This document shows, piece after piece, positions 36,212 through 48,536 of a stretch of DNA of 64,000 bases. Made by a program: the position numbers and the translations under genes. Every line of letters begins with the position of its first letter. The stretch's first letter is position 1. Origin of the DNA: Balaenoptera acutorostrata (taxonomy: Eukaryota > Chordata > Mammalia > Artiodactyla > Balaenopteridae). The stretch is taken from contig NW_026645882.1 in the NCBI RefSeq assembly GCF_949987535.1, positions 62,001 through 126,000 on the forward strand, given 5' to 3'. The notes under the pieces are model-generated. The model was not told where the DNA came from, searched no databases, and saw only the letters and a program-made list of their open reading frames with translations.

Positions 36212-37970
36212 AATTTATTTTTATAATGGGGTTTAGCTGCTTTTCACGGCTGTGTTTATGCCGCTTTACACCCCCTTGACTCACTTACAGAGAGATATCA
36301 ATACATAGGTTTGAAGATTCTTACTAGTCAGATATATTCTTGTGCGGTGAATAGGGGGTGTTCAGTCCAGTTCACTGAAAAAGGAATAGGTCTTGTCTCT
36401 TACATATTGGGTTTATGGAACGGTATCTGAGCTAATTTGAAACCCTTGTTTTATGCATCACCCCACCTCACCTTTCCCGTTCAGCAGCCATAGTGTGTTT
36501 CCTAAACGTGTGACTCTGTTCTGTTTTGTAATTCAGTTCAAGTGTAGCGGTTTTTACATTCCCTCTAGAAGTGATATCTTATGATAAGTGTCTTTTTCTG
36601 TGTGACTTATTTCACTTAGAATCGTCGTACCTAAATCCACTCATCGTGCTGCTACTAGCCTTATGACGTTGATTTCATGGCTGAGTGATATTCCATTGTA
36701 CATGAGGACCACAACTTCTTTATCCATTTTTCTCTTTCCTAGGATATTTAAGGTGTAATGAAGTGGGGGTTCTTGTCAACAGAGCAGCCCTAAACTTTGG
36801 GGTGCCTGTGTCTTGCTGATTTTTAGTTTTCCCAATTTATACGCCCATGAGTGGAAGTGCCCTATGCTCTCCAAGCTGTGTTTTTTAGATGTTTCAGAAC
36901 ACACCGTACACTTCTCCAGAGTGGCTGTTGGCAATTTACATCCCACCCATCAGCGTAGCAAGGCTCCCATTTCTCCATGGCCGGTCCTGCATTTCTGGTT
37001 TGGACACTTTTTTCCGCATGGCCCTTTTGCCCGCTGGGAAGCGAGACTTCTTTGGAGCGCTGATTTGCCTTTCCAGGTTGCTTGGTTGGCCAAAAAGGGC
37101 GTATGCGTTTTTTCCTGAATATATTCAGGAAAAAACGCATACGCCCTTTTTGGCCAAGGGCATCATTGTCCACGTTTTGCCGCTTTTCATGTGCTTTCAA
37201 GGCGATTCGAATCTACCTCCTGAAATCTGTTTCCTGCAATTCTGCCTTGCTTTCAAAGCCTCTTCGTTGCCTTCCCTTAATACATTTGTGGACGAGAGGT
37301 ATCATTTAAAACTCTGCAGGTTTGTGAATTGCAGTGCCCCTGAGCTCCATTTTTCAACTCGCTTTTTTGGGAGCTGGCCGCAAAAGCGCAGGATTGCTTC
37401 AGGCCCTCTTCTGGTTCTGGGGGGCAGGCTGAGCTTGTGGTTAATTCTTCTTCCTGATGGGAAAATAGAGTGACCTGTGCCTGTCCCAACACCTAGAGCT
37501 AGTCTCTCATTGGTTCCCCCTCTTCCCGTTCATCCTCAGGACAAATTGCAACCTGTACGGAACAGGAGGTTAAAGGTGCTGATTCTCCAAGGAGGGAGAT
37601 GGCTAGTAAATCGGCTGGAATGGCGAACCCGAGCCAAGGAGATGAGAAATGAGGTGCGTTTTAGAAACCTTTCCCGATCACACGGTGTACCATCTTCTGG
37701 GTTTCTCATGCCTGTTTTCGACGTAGGAAGATGCCCTTGAACCTGGAGATTTGGGACCCATGGGATGGGTACCATGCAGTATTACTTGAAAGGGTCTGCG
37801 TTGGCTCACCCAACCTCACCGAACCTCTCAGCCCCAAGAGTGTCCACCCTTATGTCTCAATCAGCTGTGGGTCTAGATATGGTCAATCCAGGTTGCATCA
37901 CAGCCCCTGAACGAATTTTGTAAGAATTTCTCTCTCTTTCACTGTCTTTGTTTCACGGGTTTTGAAAAGT
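36212..37970 (-). repeat. Satellite unit 22, 1759 bp, type B
   Basis: Palindrome 37086-37157, perfect. Near-copy of unit 19. Confidence 0.93.
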
Positions 37971-39728
37971 AATTTATTTTTATAATGGGGTTTAGCTGCT
38001 TATCACGGCTGTGTTTATGCCGCTTTACACCCCCTTGACTCACTTACAGAGAGATATCAATACATAGGTTTGAAGATTCTTACTAGTCAGATATATTCTT
38101 GTTCGGTGAATAGGGGGTGTTGAGTCCAGTTCACTGAAAAAGGAATAGGTCTTGTCTCTTACATATTGGGTTTATGGAACGGTATCTGAGCTAATTTGAA
38201 ACCCTTGTTTTATGCATCACCCCACCTCACCTTTCCCGTTCAGCAGCCATAGTGTGTTTTCTAAACGTGTGACTCTGTTCTGTTTTGTAATTCAGTTCAA
38301 GTGTAGCGGTTTTTACATTCCCTCTAGAAGTGATATCTTATGATAAGTGTCTTTTTTTTGTGACTTATTTCACTTAGAATCGTCGTACCTAAATCCACTC
38401 ATCGTGCTGCTACTAGCCTTATGACGTTGATTTCATGGCTGACTGATATTCCATTGTACATGAGGACCACAACTTCTTTATCCATTTTTCTCTTTCCTAG
38501 GATATTTAAGGTGTAATGAAGTGGGGGTTCTTGTCAACAGAGCAGCCCTAAATTTTGGGGTGCCTGTGTCTTGCTGATTTTTAGTTTTCCCAATTTATAC
38601 GCCCATGAGTGGAAGTGCCCTATGCTCTCCAAGCTGTGTTTTTTAGATGTTTCAGAACACACCGTACACTTCTCCAGAGTGGCTGTTGGCAATGTACATC
38701 CCACCCATCAGCGTAGCAAGGCTCCCATTTCTCCATGGCCGGTCCTGCATTTCTGGTTTGGACCCTTTTTTCCGCATGGCCCTTTTGCCCGCTGGGAAGT
38801 GAGGCTTCTTTGGAGCGCTGATTGGCCTTTCCAGGTTGCTTGGTTGGCCAAAAAGGGCGTATGCGTTTTTTCCTGAATATATTCAGGAAAAAACGCATAC
38901 ACCCTTTTTGGCCAAGGGCATCATTGTCCACGTTTTGCCGCTTTTCATGTGCTTTCAAGGCGATTCGAATCTACCTCCTGAAATCTGTTTCCTGCAATTC
39001 TGCCTTGCTTTCAAAGCCTCTTCGTTGCCTTCCCTTAATATATTTGTGGACGAGAGGTATCATTTAAAACTCTGCAGGTTTGTGAATTGCAGTGCCCCTG
39101 AGCTCCATTTTTCAACTCGCTTTTTTGGGAGCTGGCCGCAAAAGCGCAGGATTGCTTCAGGCCCTCTTCTGGTTCTGGGGGGCAGGCTGAGCTTGTGCTT
39201 AATTCTTCTTCCTGATGGGAAAATAGAGTGACCTGTGCCTGTCCCAACACCTAGAGCTAGTCTCTCATTGGTTCCCCCTCTTCCCGTTCATCCTCAGGAC
39301 AAATTGCAACCTGTACGGTACAGGAGGTTAAAGGTGCTGATTCTCCAAGGAGGGAGATGGCTAGTAAATCGGCTGGAATGGCGAACCCGAGCAAAGGAGA
39401 TGAGAAATGAGGTGCGTTTTAGAAACCTTTCCCGATCACACGGTGTACCATCTTCTGGGTTTCTCATGCCTGTTTTCGACGTAGGAAGATGCCCTTGAAC
39501 CTGGAGATTTGGGACCCATGGGATGGGTACCATGCAGTATTACTTGAAAGGGTCTGCGTTGGCTCACCCAACCTCACCGAACCTCTCAGCCCCAAGAGTG
39601 TCCACCCTTATGTCTCAATCAGCTCTGGGTCTAGATATGGTCAATCCAGGTTGCATCACAGCCCCTGAACGAATTTTGTAAGAATTTCTCTCTCTTTCAC
39701 TGTCTTTGTTTCACGGGTTTTGAAAAGT
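37971..39728 (-). repeat. Satellite unit 23, 1758 bp, type C
   Basis: Palindrome 38844-38915 with A at 38901. Otherwise a near-copy of unit 20, including the T8 run near 38350. Confidence 0.93.
38844..38915. repeat. 72-bp palindrome with one G-to-A mismatch (unit 23)
   Basis: A at 38901 replaces the G of a CpG in the right arm. The change is private to this unit. Confidence 0.95.
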
Positions 39729-41494
39729 AATTTATTTTTATAATGGGGTTTAGCTGCTTTTCACGGCTGTGTTTATGCCGCTTTACACCCCCTTGACTCA
39801 CTTACAGAGAGATATCAATACATAGGTTTGAAGATTCTTACTAGTCAGATACATTCTTGTGCGGTGAATAGGGGGTGTTGAGTCCAGTTCACTGAAAAAG
39901 GAGTAGGTCTTGTCTCTTACATATTGGGTTTATGGAACGGTATCTGAGCTAATTTGAAACCCTTGTTTTATGCATCATCCCACCTCACCTTTCCCTTTCA
40001 GCAGCCATAGTGTGTTTCCTAAACGTGTGACTCTGTTCTGTTTTGTAATTCAGTTCAAGTGTAGCGGTTTTTACATTCCCTCTAGAAGTGATATCTTATG
40101 ATAAGTGTCTTTTTCTGTGTGACTTATTTCACTTAGAATCGTCGTACCTAAATCCACTCATCGTGCTGCTACTAGCCTTATGACGTTGATTTCATGGCTG
40201 AGTGATATTCCATTGTACATGAGGACCACAACTTCTTTATCCATTTTTCTCTTTCCTAGGATATTTAAGGTGTAATGAAGTGGGGGTTCTTGTCAACAGA
40301 GCAGCCCTAAACTTTCGGGTGCCTGTGTCTTGCTGATTTTTAGTTTTCCCAATTCATACGCCCATGAGTGGAAGTGCCCTATGCTCTCCAAGCTGTGTTT
40401 TTTAGATGTTTCAGAACACACCGTACACTTCTCCAGAGTGGCTGTTGGCAATTTACATGCCACCCATCAGCGTAGCAAGGCTCCCATTCCTCCATGGCCG
40501 GTCCTGCATTTCTGGTTTGGACACTTTTTTCCGCATGGCCCTTTTGCCCGCTGGGAAGCGACACTTCTTTGGAGCGCTGATTGGCCTTTCCAGGTTGCTT
40601 GGTTGGCCAAAAAGGGCGTATGCGTTTTTTCCTGAATATATTCAGGAAAAAACGCATACGCCCTTTTTGGCCAAGGGCATCATTGTCCACGTTTTGCCAC
40701 TTTTCATGTGCTTTCAAGGCGATTCGAATCTACCTCCTGAAATCTGTTTCCTGCAATTCTGCCTTGCTTTCAAAGCCTCTTCGTTGCCTTCCCTTAATAT
40801 ATTTGTGGACGAGAGGTATCATTTAAAACTCTGCAGGTTTGTGAATTGCAGTGCCCCTGAGCTCCATTTTTCAACTCGCTTTTTTGGGAGCTGGCCGCAA
40901 AAGCGCAGGATTGCTTCAGGCCCTCTTCTGGTTCTGGGGGGCAGGCTGAGCTTGTGCTTAATTCTTCTTCCTGATGGGAAAATAGAGTGACCTGTGCCTG
41001 TCCCAACACCTAGAGCTACTCTCTCATTGGTTCCCCCTCTTCCCGTTCATCCTCAGGACAAATTGCAACCTGTACGGAACAGGAGGTTAAAGGTGCTGAT
41101 TCTCCAAGGAGGGAGATGGCTAGTAAATCGGCTGGAATGGCGAACCCGAGCAAAGGAGATGAGAAATGAGGTGCGTTTTAGAAACCTTTCCCGATCACAC
41201 GGTGTACCATCTTCTGGGTTTCTCATGCCTGTTTTCGACGTAGGAAGATGCCCTTGAACCTGGAGATTTGGGACCCATGGGATGGGTACCATGCACCATG
41301 CAGTATTACTTGAAAGGGTCTGCGTTGGCTCACCCAACCTCACCGAACCTCTCAGCCCCAAGAGTGTCCACCCTTATGTCTCAATCAGTTGTGGGTCTAG
41401 ATATGGTCAATCCAGGTTGAATCACAGCCCCTGAACGAATTTTGTAAGAAATTCTCTCTCTTTCACTGTCTTTGTTTCACGGGTTTTGAAAAGT
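39729..41494 (-). repeat. Satellite unit 24, 1766 bp, type D
   Basis: Palindrome 40603-40674, perfect. First type D unit: GATACATTC, GGAGTAGG, CATCATCCC, CCCTTTCAGC, AATTCATACG, ACATGCCACC, GCGACACTTC, GCCACTTTTC, the 7-bp duplication at 41289-41302 and TTGAATCACAG. Private CTTTCGGGTG near 40313. Confidence 0.93.
41289..41302. repeat. 7-bp tandem duplication CCATGCA x2 (representative, unit 24)
   Basis: The 7-mer CCATGCA is present once in most units and twice here, lengthening the unit to 1766 bp. Other copies of the duplication are at 46572-46585, 50097-50110, 53622-53635, 57147-57160 and 58913-58926 (units 27, 29, 31, 33, 34). Confidence 0.95.
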
Positions 41495-43253
41495 AATTTA
41501 TTTTTATAATGGGGTTTAGCTGCTTTTCACGGCTGTGTTTATGCCGCTTTACACCCCCTTGACTCACTTACAGAGAGATATCAATACATAGGTTTGAAGA
41601 TTCTTACTAGTCAGATATATTCTTGTGCGGTGAATAGGGGGTGTTGAGTCCAGTTCACTGAAAAAGGAGTAGGTCTTGTCTCTTACATATTGGGTTTATG
41701 GAACGGTATCTGAGCTAATTTGAAACCCTTGTTTTATGCATCACCCCACCTCACCTTTCCCTTTCAGCAGCCATAGTGTGTTTCCTAAACGTGTGACTCT
41801 GTTCTGTTTTGTAATTCAGTTCAAGTGTAGCGGTTTTTACATTCCCTCTAGAAGTGATATCTTATGATAAGTGTCTTTTTCTGTGTGACTTATTTCACTT
41901 AGAATCGTCGTACCTAAATCCACTCATCGTGCTGCTACTAGCCTTATGACGTTGATTTCATGGCTGAGTGATATTCCATTGTACATGAGGACCACAACTT
42001 CTTTATCCATTTTTCTCTTTCCTAGGATATTTAAGGTGTAATGAAGTGGGGGTTCTTGTCAACAGAGCAGCCCTAAACTTTGGGGTGCCTGTGTCTTGCT
42101 GATTTTTAGTTTTCCCAATTCATACGCCCATGAGTGGAAGTGCCCTATGCTCTCCAAGCTGTGTTTTTTAGATGTTTCAGAACACACCGTACACTTCTCC
42201 AGAGTGGCTGTTGGCAATTTACATCCCACCCATCAGCGTAGCAAGGCTCCCATTTCTCCATGGCCGGTCCTGCATTTCTGGTTTGGACACTTTTTTCCGC
42301 ATGGCCCTTTTGCCCGCTGGGAAGCGAGACTTCTTTGGAGCGCTGATTGGCCTTTCCAGGTTGCTTGGTTGGCCAAAAAGGGCGTATGCGTTTTTTCCTG
42401 AATATATTCAGGAAAAAACGCATACGCCCTTTTTGGCCAAGGGCATCATTGTCCACGTTTTGCCGCTTTTCATGTGCTTTCAAGGCGATTCGAATCTACC
42501 TCCTGAAATCTGTTTCCTGCAATTCTGCCTTGCTTTCAAAGCCTCTTCGTTGCCTTCCCTTAATACATTTGTGGACGAGAGGTATCATTTAAAACTCTGC
42601 AGGTTTGTGAATTGCAGTGCCCCTGAGCTCCATTTTTCAACTCGCTTTTTTGGGAGCTGGCCGCAAAAGCGCAGGATTGCTTCAGGCCCTCTTCTGGTTC
42701 TGGGGGGCAGGCTGAGCTTGTGGTTAATTCTTCTTCCTGATGGGAAAATAGAGTGACCTGTGCCTGTCCCAACACCTAGAGCTAGTCTCTCATTGGTTCC
42801 CCCTCTTCCCGTTCATCCTCAGGACAAATTGCAACCTGTACGGAACAGGAGGTTAAAGGTGCTGATTCTCCAAGGAGGGAGATGGCTAGTAAATCGGCTG
42901 GAATGGCGAACCCGAGCCAAGGAGATGAGAAATGAGGTGCGTTTTAGAAACCTTTCCCGATCACACGGTGTACCATCTTCTGGGTTTCTCATGCCTGTTT
43001 TCGACGTAGGAAGATGCCCTTGAACCTGGAGATTTGGGACCCATGGGATGGGTACCATGCAGTATTACTTGAAAGGGTCTGCGTTGGCTCACCCAACCTC
43101 ACCGAACCTCTCAGCCCCAAGAGTGTCCACCCTTATGTCTCAATCAGCTGTGGGTCTAGATATGGTCAATCCAGGTTGCATCACAGCCCCTGAACGAATT
43201 TTGTAAGAATTTCTCTCTCTTTCACTGTCTTTGTTTCACGGGTTTTGAAAAGT
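41495..43253 (-). repeat. Satellite unit 25, 1759 bp, D/B chimera
   Basis: Palindrome 42369-42440, perfect. The left half has D-like GGAGTAGG, CCCTTTCAGC and AATTCATACG. The right half is type B (TTAATACATTT, GTGGTTAATT, GAGCCAAGG). Confidence 0.92.
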
Positions 43254-45011
43254 AATTTATTTTTATAATGGGGTTTAGCTGCTTATCACGGCTGTGTTTA
43301 TGCCGCTTTACACCCCCTTGACTCACTTACAGAGAGATATCAATACATAGGTTTGAAGATTCTTACTAGTCAGATATATTCTTGTTCGGTGAATAGGGGG
43401 TGTTGAGTCCAGTTCACTGAAAAAGGAATAGGTCTTGTCTCTTACATATTGGGTTTATGGAACGGTATCTGAGCTAATTTGAAACCCTTGTTTTATGCAT
43501 CACCCCACCTCACCTTTCCCGTTCAGCAGCCATAGTGTGTTTTCTAAACGTGTGACTCTGTTCTGTTTTGTAATTCAGTTCAAGTGTAGCGGTTTTTACA
43601 TTCCCTCTAGAAGTGATATCTTATGATAAGTGTCTTTTTTTTGTGACTTATTTCACTTAGAATCGTCGTACCTAAATCCACTCATCGTCCTGCTACTAGC
43701 CTTATGACGTTGATTTCATGGCTGACTGATATTCCATTGTACATGAGGACCACAACTTCTTTATCCATTTTTCTCTTTCCTAGGATATTTAAGGTGTAAT
43801 GAAGTGGGGGTTCTTGTCAACAGAGCAGCCCTAAACTTTGGGGTGCCTGTGTCTTGCTGATTTTTAGTTTTCCCAATTCATACGCCCATGAGTGGAAGTG
43901 CCCTATGCTCTCCAAGCTGTGTTTTTTAGATGTTTCAGAACACACCGTACACTTCTCCAGAGTGGCTGTTGGCAATGTACATCCCACCCATCAGCGTAGC
44001 AAGGCTCCCATTTCTCCATGGCCGGTCCTGCATTTCTGGTTTGGACACTTTTTTCCGCATGGCCCTTTTGCCCGCTGGGAAGTGAGGCTTCTTTGGAGCG
44101 CTGATTGGCCTTTCCAGGTTGCTTGGTTGGCCAAAAAGGGCGTATGCGTTTTTTCCTGAATATATTCAGGAAAAAACGCATACGCCCTTTTTGGCCAAGG
44201 GCATCATTGTCCACGTTTTGCCGCTTTTCATGTGCTTTCAAGGCGATTCGAATCTACCTCCTGAAATCTGTTTCCTGCAATTCTGCCTTGCTTTCAAAGC
44301 CTCTTCGTTGCCTTCCCTTAATATATTTGTGGACGAGAGGTATCATTTAAAACTCTGCAGGTTTGTGAATTGCAGTGCCCCTGAGCTCCATTTTTCAACT
44401 CGCTTTTTTGGGAGCTGGCCGCAAAAGCGCAGGATTGCTTCAGGCCCTCTTCTGGTTCTGGGGGGCAGGCTGAGCTTGTGCTTAATTCTTCTTCCTGATG
44501 GGAAAATAGAGTGACCTGTGCCTGTCCCAACACCTAGAGCTAGTCTCTCATTGGTTCCCCCTCTTCCCGTTCATCCTCAGGACAAATTGCAACCTGTACG
44601 GTACAGGAGGTTAAAGGTGCTGATTCTCCAAGGAGGGAGATGGCTAGTAAATCGGCTGGAATGGCGAACCCGAGCAAAGGAGATGAGAAATGAGGTGCGT
44701 TTTAGAAACCTTTCCCGATCACACGGTGTACCATCTTCTGGGTTTCTCATGCCTGTTTTCGACGTAGGAAGATGCCCTTGAACCTGGAGATTTGGGACCC
44801 ATGGGATGGGTACCATGCAGTATTACTTGAAAGGGTCTGCGTTGGCTCACCCAACCTCACCGAACCTCTCAGCCCCAAGAGTGTCCACCCTTATGTCTCA
44901 ATCAGCTCTGGGTCTAGATATGGTCAATCCAGGTTGCATCACAGCCCCTGAACGAATTTTGTAAGAATTTCTCTCTCTTTCACTGTCTTTGTTTCACGGG
45001 TTTTGAAAAGT
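43254..45011 (-). repeat. Satellite unit 26, 1758 bp, type C
   Basis: Palindrome 44127-44198, perfect. Type C with AATTCATACG and ATCGTCCTG (near 43685), the latter shared with unit 14. Confidence 0.93.
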
Positions 45012-48000
45012 AATTTATTTTTATAATGGGGTTTAGCTGCTTTTCACGGCTGTGTTTATGCCGCTTTACACCCCCTTGACTCACTTACAGAGAGATATCA
45101 ATACATAGGTTTGAAGATTCTTACTAGTCAGATACATTCTTGTGCGGTGAATAGGGGGTGTTGAGTCCAGTTCACTGAAAAAGGAGTAGGTCTTGTCTCT
45201 TACATATTGGGTTTATGGAACGGTATCTGAGCTAATTTGAAACCCTTGTTTTATGCATCATCCCACCTCACCTTTCCCTTTCAGCAGCCATAGTGTGTTT
45301 CCTAAACGTGTGACTCTGTTCTGTTTTGTAATTCAGTTCAAGTGTAGCGGTTTTTACATTCCCTCTAGAAGTGATATCTTATGATAAGTGTCTTTTTCTG
45401 TGTGACTTATTTCACTTAGAATCGTCGTACCTAAATCCACTCATCGTGCTGCTACTAGCCTTATGACGTGGATTTCATGGCTGAGTGATATTCCATTGTA
45501 CATGAGGACCACAACTTCTTTATCCATTTTTCTCTTTCCTAGGATATTTAAGGTGTAATGAAGTGGGGGTTCTTGTCAACAGAGCAGCCCTAAACTTTGG
45601 GGTGCCTGTGTCTTGCTGATTTTTAGTTTTCCCAATTCATACGCCCATGAGTGGAAGTGCCCTATGCTCTCCAAGCTGTGTTTTTTAGATGTTTCAGAAC
45701 ACACCGTACACTTCTCCAGAGTGGCTGTTGGCAATTTACATGCCACCCATCAGCGTAGCAAGGCTCCCATTCCTACATGGCCGGTCCTGCATTTCTGGTT
45801 TGGACACTTTTTTCCGCATGGCCCTTTTGCCCGCTGGGAAGCGACACTTCTTTGGAGCGCTGATTGGCCTTTCCAGGTTGCTTGGTTGGCCAAAAAGGGC
45901 GTATGCGTTTTTTCCTGAATATATTCAGGAAAAAACGCATACGCCCTTTTTGGCCAAGGGCATCATTGTCCACGTTTTGCCACTTTTCATGTGCTTTCAA
46001 GGCGATTCGAATCTACCTCCTGAAATCTGTTTCCTGCAATTCTGCCTTGCTTTCAAAGCCTCTTCGTTGCCTTCCCTTAATATATTTGTGGACGAGAGGT
46101 ATCATTTAAAACTCTGCAGGTTTGTGAATTGCAGTGCCCCTGAGCTCCATTTTTCAACTCGCTTTTTTGGGAGCTGGCCGCAAAAGCGCAGGATTGCTTC
46201 AGGCCCTCTTCTGGTTCTGGGGGGCAGGCTGAGCTTGTGCTTAATTCTTCTTCCTGATGGGAAAATAGAGTGACCTGTGCCTGTCCCAACACCTAGAGCT
46301 ACTCTCTCATTGGTTCCCCCTCTTCCCGTTCATCCTCAGGACAAATTGCAACCTGTACGGAACAGGAGGTTAAAGGTGCTGATTCTCCAAGGAGGGAGAT
46401 GGCTAGTAAATCGGCTGGAATGGCGAACCCGAGCAAAGGAGATGAGAAATGAGGTGCGTTTTAGAAACCTTTCCCGATCACACGGTGTACCATCTTCTGG
46501 GTTTCTCATGCCTGTTTTCGACGTAGGAAGATGCCCTTGAACCTGGAGATTTGGGACCCATGGGATGGGTACCATGCACCATGCAGTATTACTTGAAAGG
46601 GTCTGCGTTGGCTCACCCAACCTCACCGAACCTCTCAGCCCCAAGAGTGTCCACCCTTATGTCTCAATCAGTTGTGTGTCTAGATATGGTCAATCCAGGT
46701 TGAATCACAGCCCCTGAACGAATTTTGTAAGAAATTCTCTCTCTTTCACTGTCTTTGTTTCACGGGTTTTGAAAAGTAATTTATTTTTATAATGGGGTTT
46801 AGCTGCTTTTCACGGCTGTGTTTATGCCGCTTTACACCCCCTTGACTCACTTACAGAGAGATATCAATACATAGGTTTGAAGATTCTTACTAGTCAGATA
46901 TATTCTTGTGCGGTGAATAGGGGGTGTTGAGTCCAGTTCACTGAAAAAGGAGTAGGTCTTGTCTCTTACATATTGGGTTTATGGAACGGTATCTGAGCTA
47001 ATTTGAAACCCTTGTTTTATGCATCACCCCACCTCACCTTTCCCTTTCAGCAGCCATAGTGTGTTTCCTAAACGTGTGACTCTGTTCTGTTTTGTAATTC
47101 AGTTCAAGTGTAGCGGTTTTTACATTCCCTCTAGAAGTGATATCTTATGATAAGTGTCTTTTTCTGTGTGACTTATTTCACTTAGAATCGTCGTACCTAA
47201 ATCCACTCATCGTGCTGCTACTAGCCTTATGACGTTGATTTCATGGCTGAGTGATATTCCATTGTACATGAGGACCACAACTTCTTTATCCATTTTTCTC
47301 TTTCCTAGGATATTTAAGGTGTAATGAAGTGGGGGTTCTTGTCAACAGAGCAGCCCTAAACTTTGGGGTGCCTGTGTCTTGCTGATTTTTAGTTTTCCCA
47401 ATTCATACGCCCATTAGTGGAAGTGCCCTATGCTCTCCAAGCTGTGTTTTTTAGATGTTTCAGAACACACCGTACACTTCTCCAGAGTGGCTGTTGGCAA
47501 TTTACATCCCACCCATCAGCGTAGCAAGGCTCCCATTTCTCCATGGCCGGTCCTGCATTTCTGGTTTGGACACTTTTTTCCGCATGGCCCTTTTGCCCGC
47601 TGGGAAGCGAGACTTCTTTGGAGCGCTGATTGGCCTTTCCAGGTTGCTTGGTTGGCCAAAAAGGGCGTATGCGTTTTTTCCTGAATATATTCAGGAAAAA
47701 ACGCATACGCCCTTTTTGGCCAAGGGCATCATTGTCCACGTTTTGCCACTTTTCATGTGCTTTCAAGGCGATTCGAATCTACCTCCTGAAATCTGTTTCC
47801 TGCAATTCTGCCTTGCTTTCAAAGCCTCTTCGTTGCCTTCCCTTAATATATTTGTGGACGAGAGGTATCATTTAAAACTCTGCAGGTTTGTGAATTGCAG
47901 TGCCCCTGAGCTCCATTTTTCAACTCCCTTTTTTGGGAGCTGGCCGCAAAAGCGCAGGATTGCTTCAGGCCCTCTCCTGGTTCTGGGGGGCAGGCTGAGC

Positions 48001-48126
48001 TTGTGCTTAATTCTTCTTCCTGATGGGAAAATAGAGTGACCTGTGCCTGTCCCAACACCTAGAGCTAGTCTCTCATTGGTTCCCCCTCTTCCCGTTCATC
48101 CTCAGGACAAATTGCAACCTGTACGG
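44602..48126. repeat. Higher-order repeat, 3525-bp dimer in mid-unit phase, first copy
   Basis: Begins at the GTACGGTACAGG variant in the right part of unit 26 and runs through unit 27 to the same place in unit 28. The markers GTACGGTACAGG, CAGCTCTGGG, GATACATTC, CATCATCCC, CCTACATGG, the 7-bp duplication and TTGAATCACAG all recur 3525 bp later. Outer limits are approximate. Confidence 0.82.
45012..46777 (-). repeat. Satellite unit 27, 1766 bp, type D
   Basis: Palindrome 45886-45957, perfect. 7-bp duplication at 46572-46585. CCTACATGG and TTGTGTGTC are shared only with unit 29. Confidence 0.93.
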
Positions 48127-48536
48127 TACAGGAGGTTAAAGGTGCTGATTCTCCAAGGAGGGAGATGGCTAGTAAATCGGCTGGAATGGCGAACCCGAGC
48201 AAAGGAGATGAGAAATGAGGTGCGTTTTAGAAACCTTTCCCGATCACACGGTGTACCATCTTCTGGGTTTCTCATGCCTGTTTTCGACGTAGGAAGATGC
48301 CCTTGAACCTGGAGATTTGGGACCCATGGGATGGGTACCATGCAGTATTACTTGAAAGGGTCTGCGTTGGCTCACCCAACCTCACCGAACCTCTCAGCCC
48401 CAAGAGTGTCCACCCTTATGTCTCAATCAGCTCTGGGTCTAGATATGGTCAATCCAGGTTGCATCACAGCCCCTGAACGAATTTTGTAAGAATTTCTCTC
48501 TCTTTCACTGTCTTTGTTTCACGGGTTTTGAAAAGT
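46778..48536 (-). repeat. Satellite unit 28, 1759 bp, D/C chimera
   Basis: Palindrome 47652-47723, perfect. D-like up to GCCACTTTTC (47745-47754), then type C (GTACGGTACAGG near 48121, CAGCTCTGGG). Private CCCATTAGTGG near 47411, ACTCCCTTTTT near 47924 and CTCTCCTGG near 47971. Confidence 0.93.

Larger units (their letters stand above)
34453..39728. repeat. Higher-order repeat, 5276-bp A-B-C trimer, second copy (units 21-23)
   Basis: Repeats units 18-20 almost exactly; it differs for instance by the private palindrome change at 38901. Confidence 0.88.
36212..41494. repeat. Higher-order repeat, 5283-bp B-C-D trimer, first copy (units 22-24)
   Basis: It overlaps the previous trimer series. 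The period is 7 bp longer because unit 24 carries the CCATGCA duplication. Units 23 and 24 recur as units 26 and 27. Confidence 0.82.
41495..46777. repeat. Higher-order repeat, 5283-bp trimer, second copy (units 25-27)
   Basis: The right half of unit 25, then units 26 and 27, match units 22-24. The left half of unit 25 instead resembles the left halves of units 28 and 30. Confidence 0.8.
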
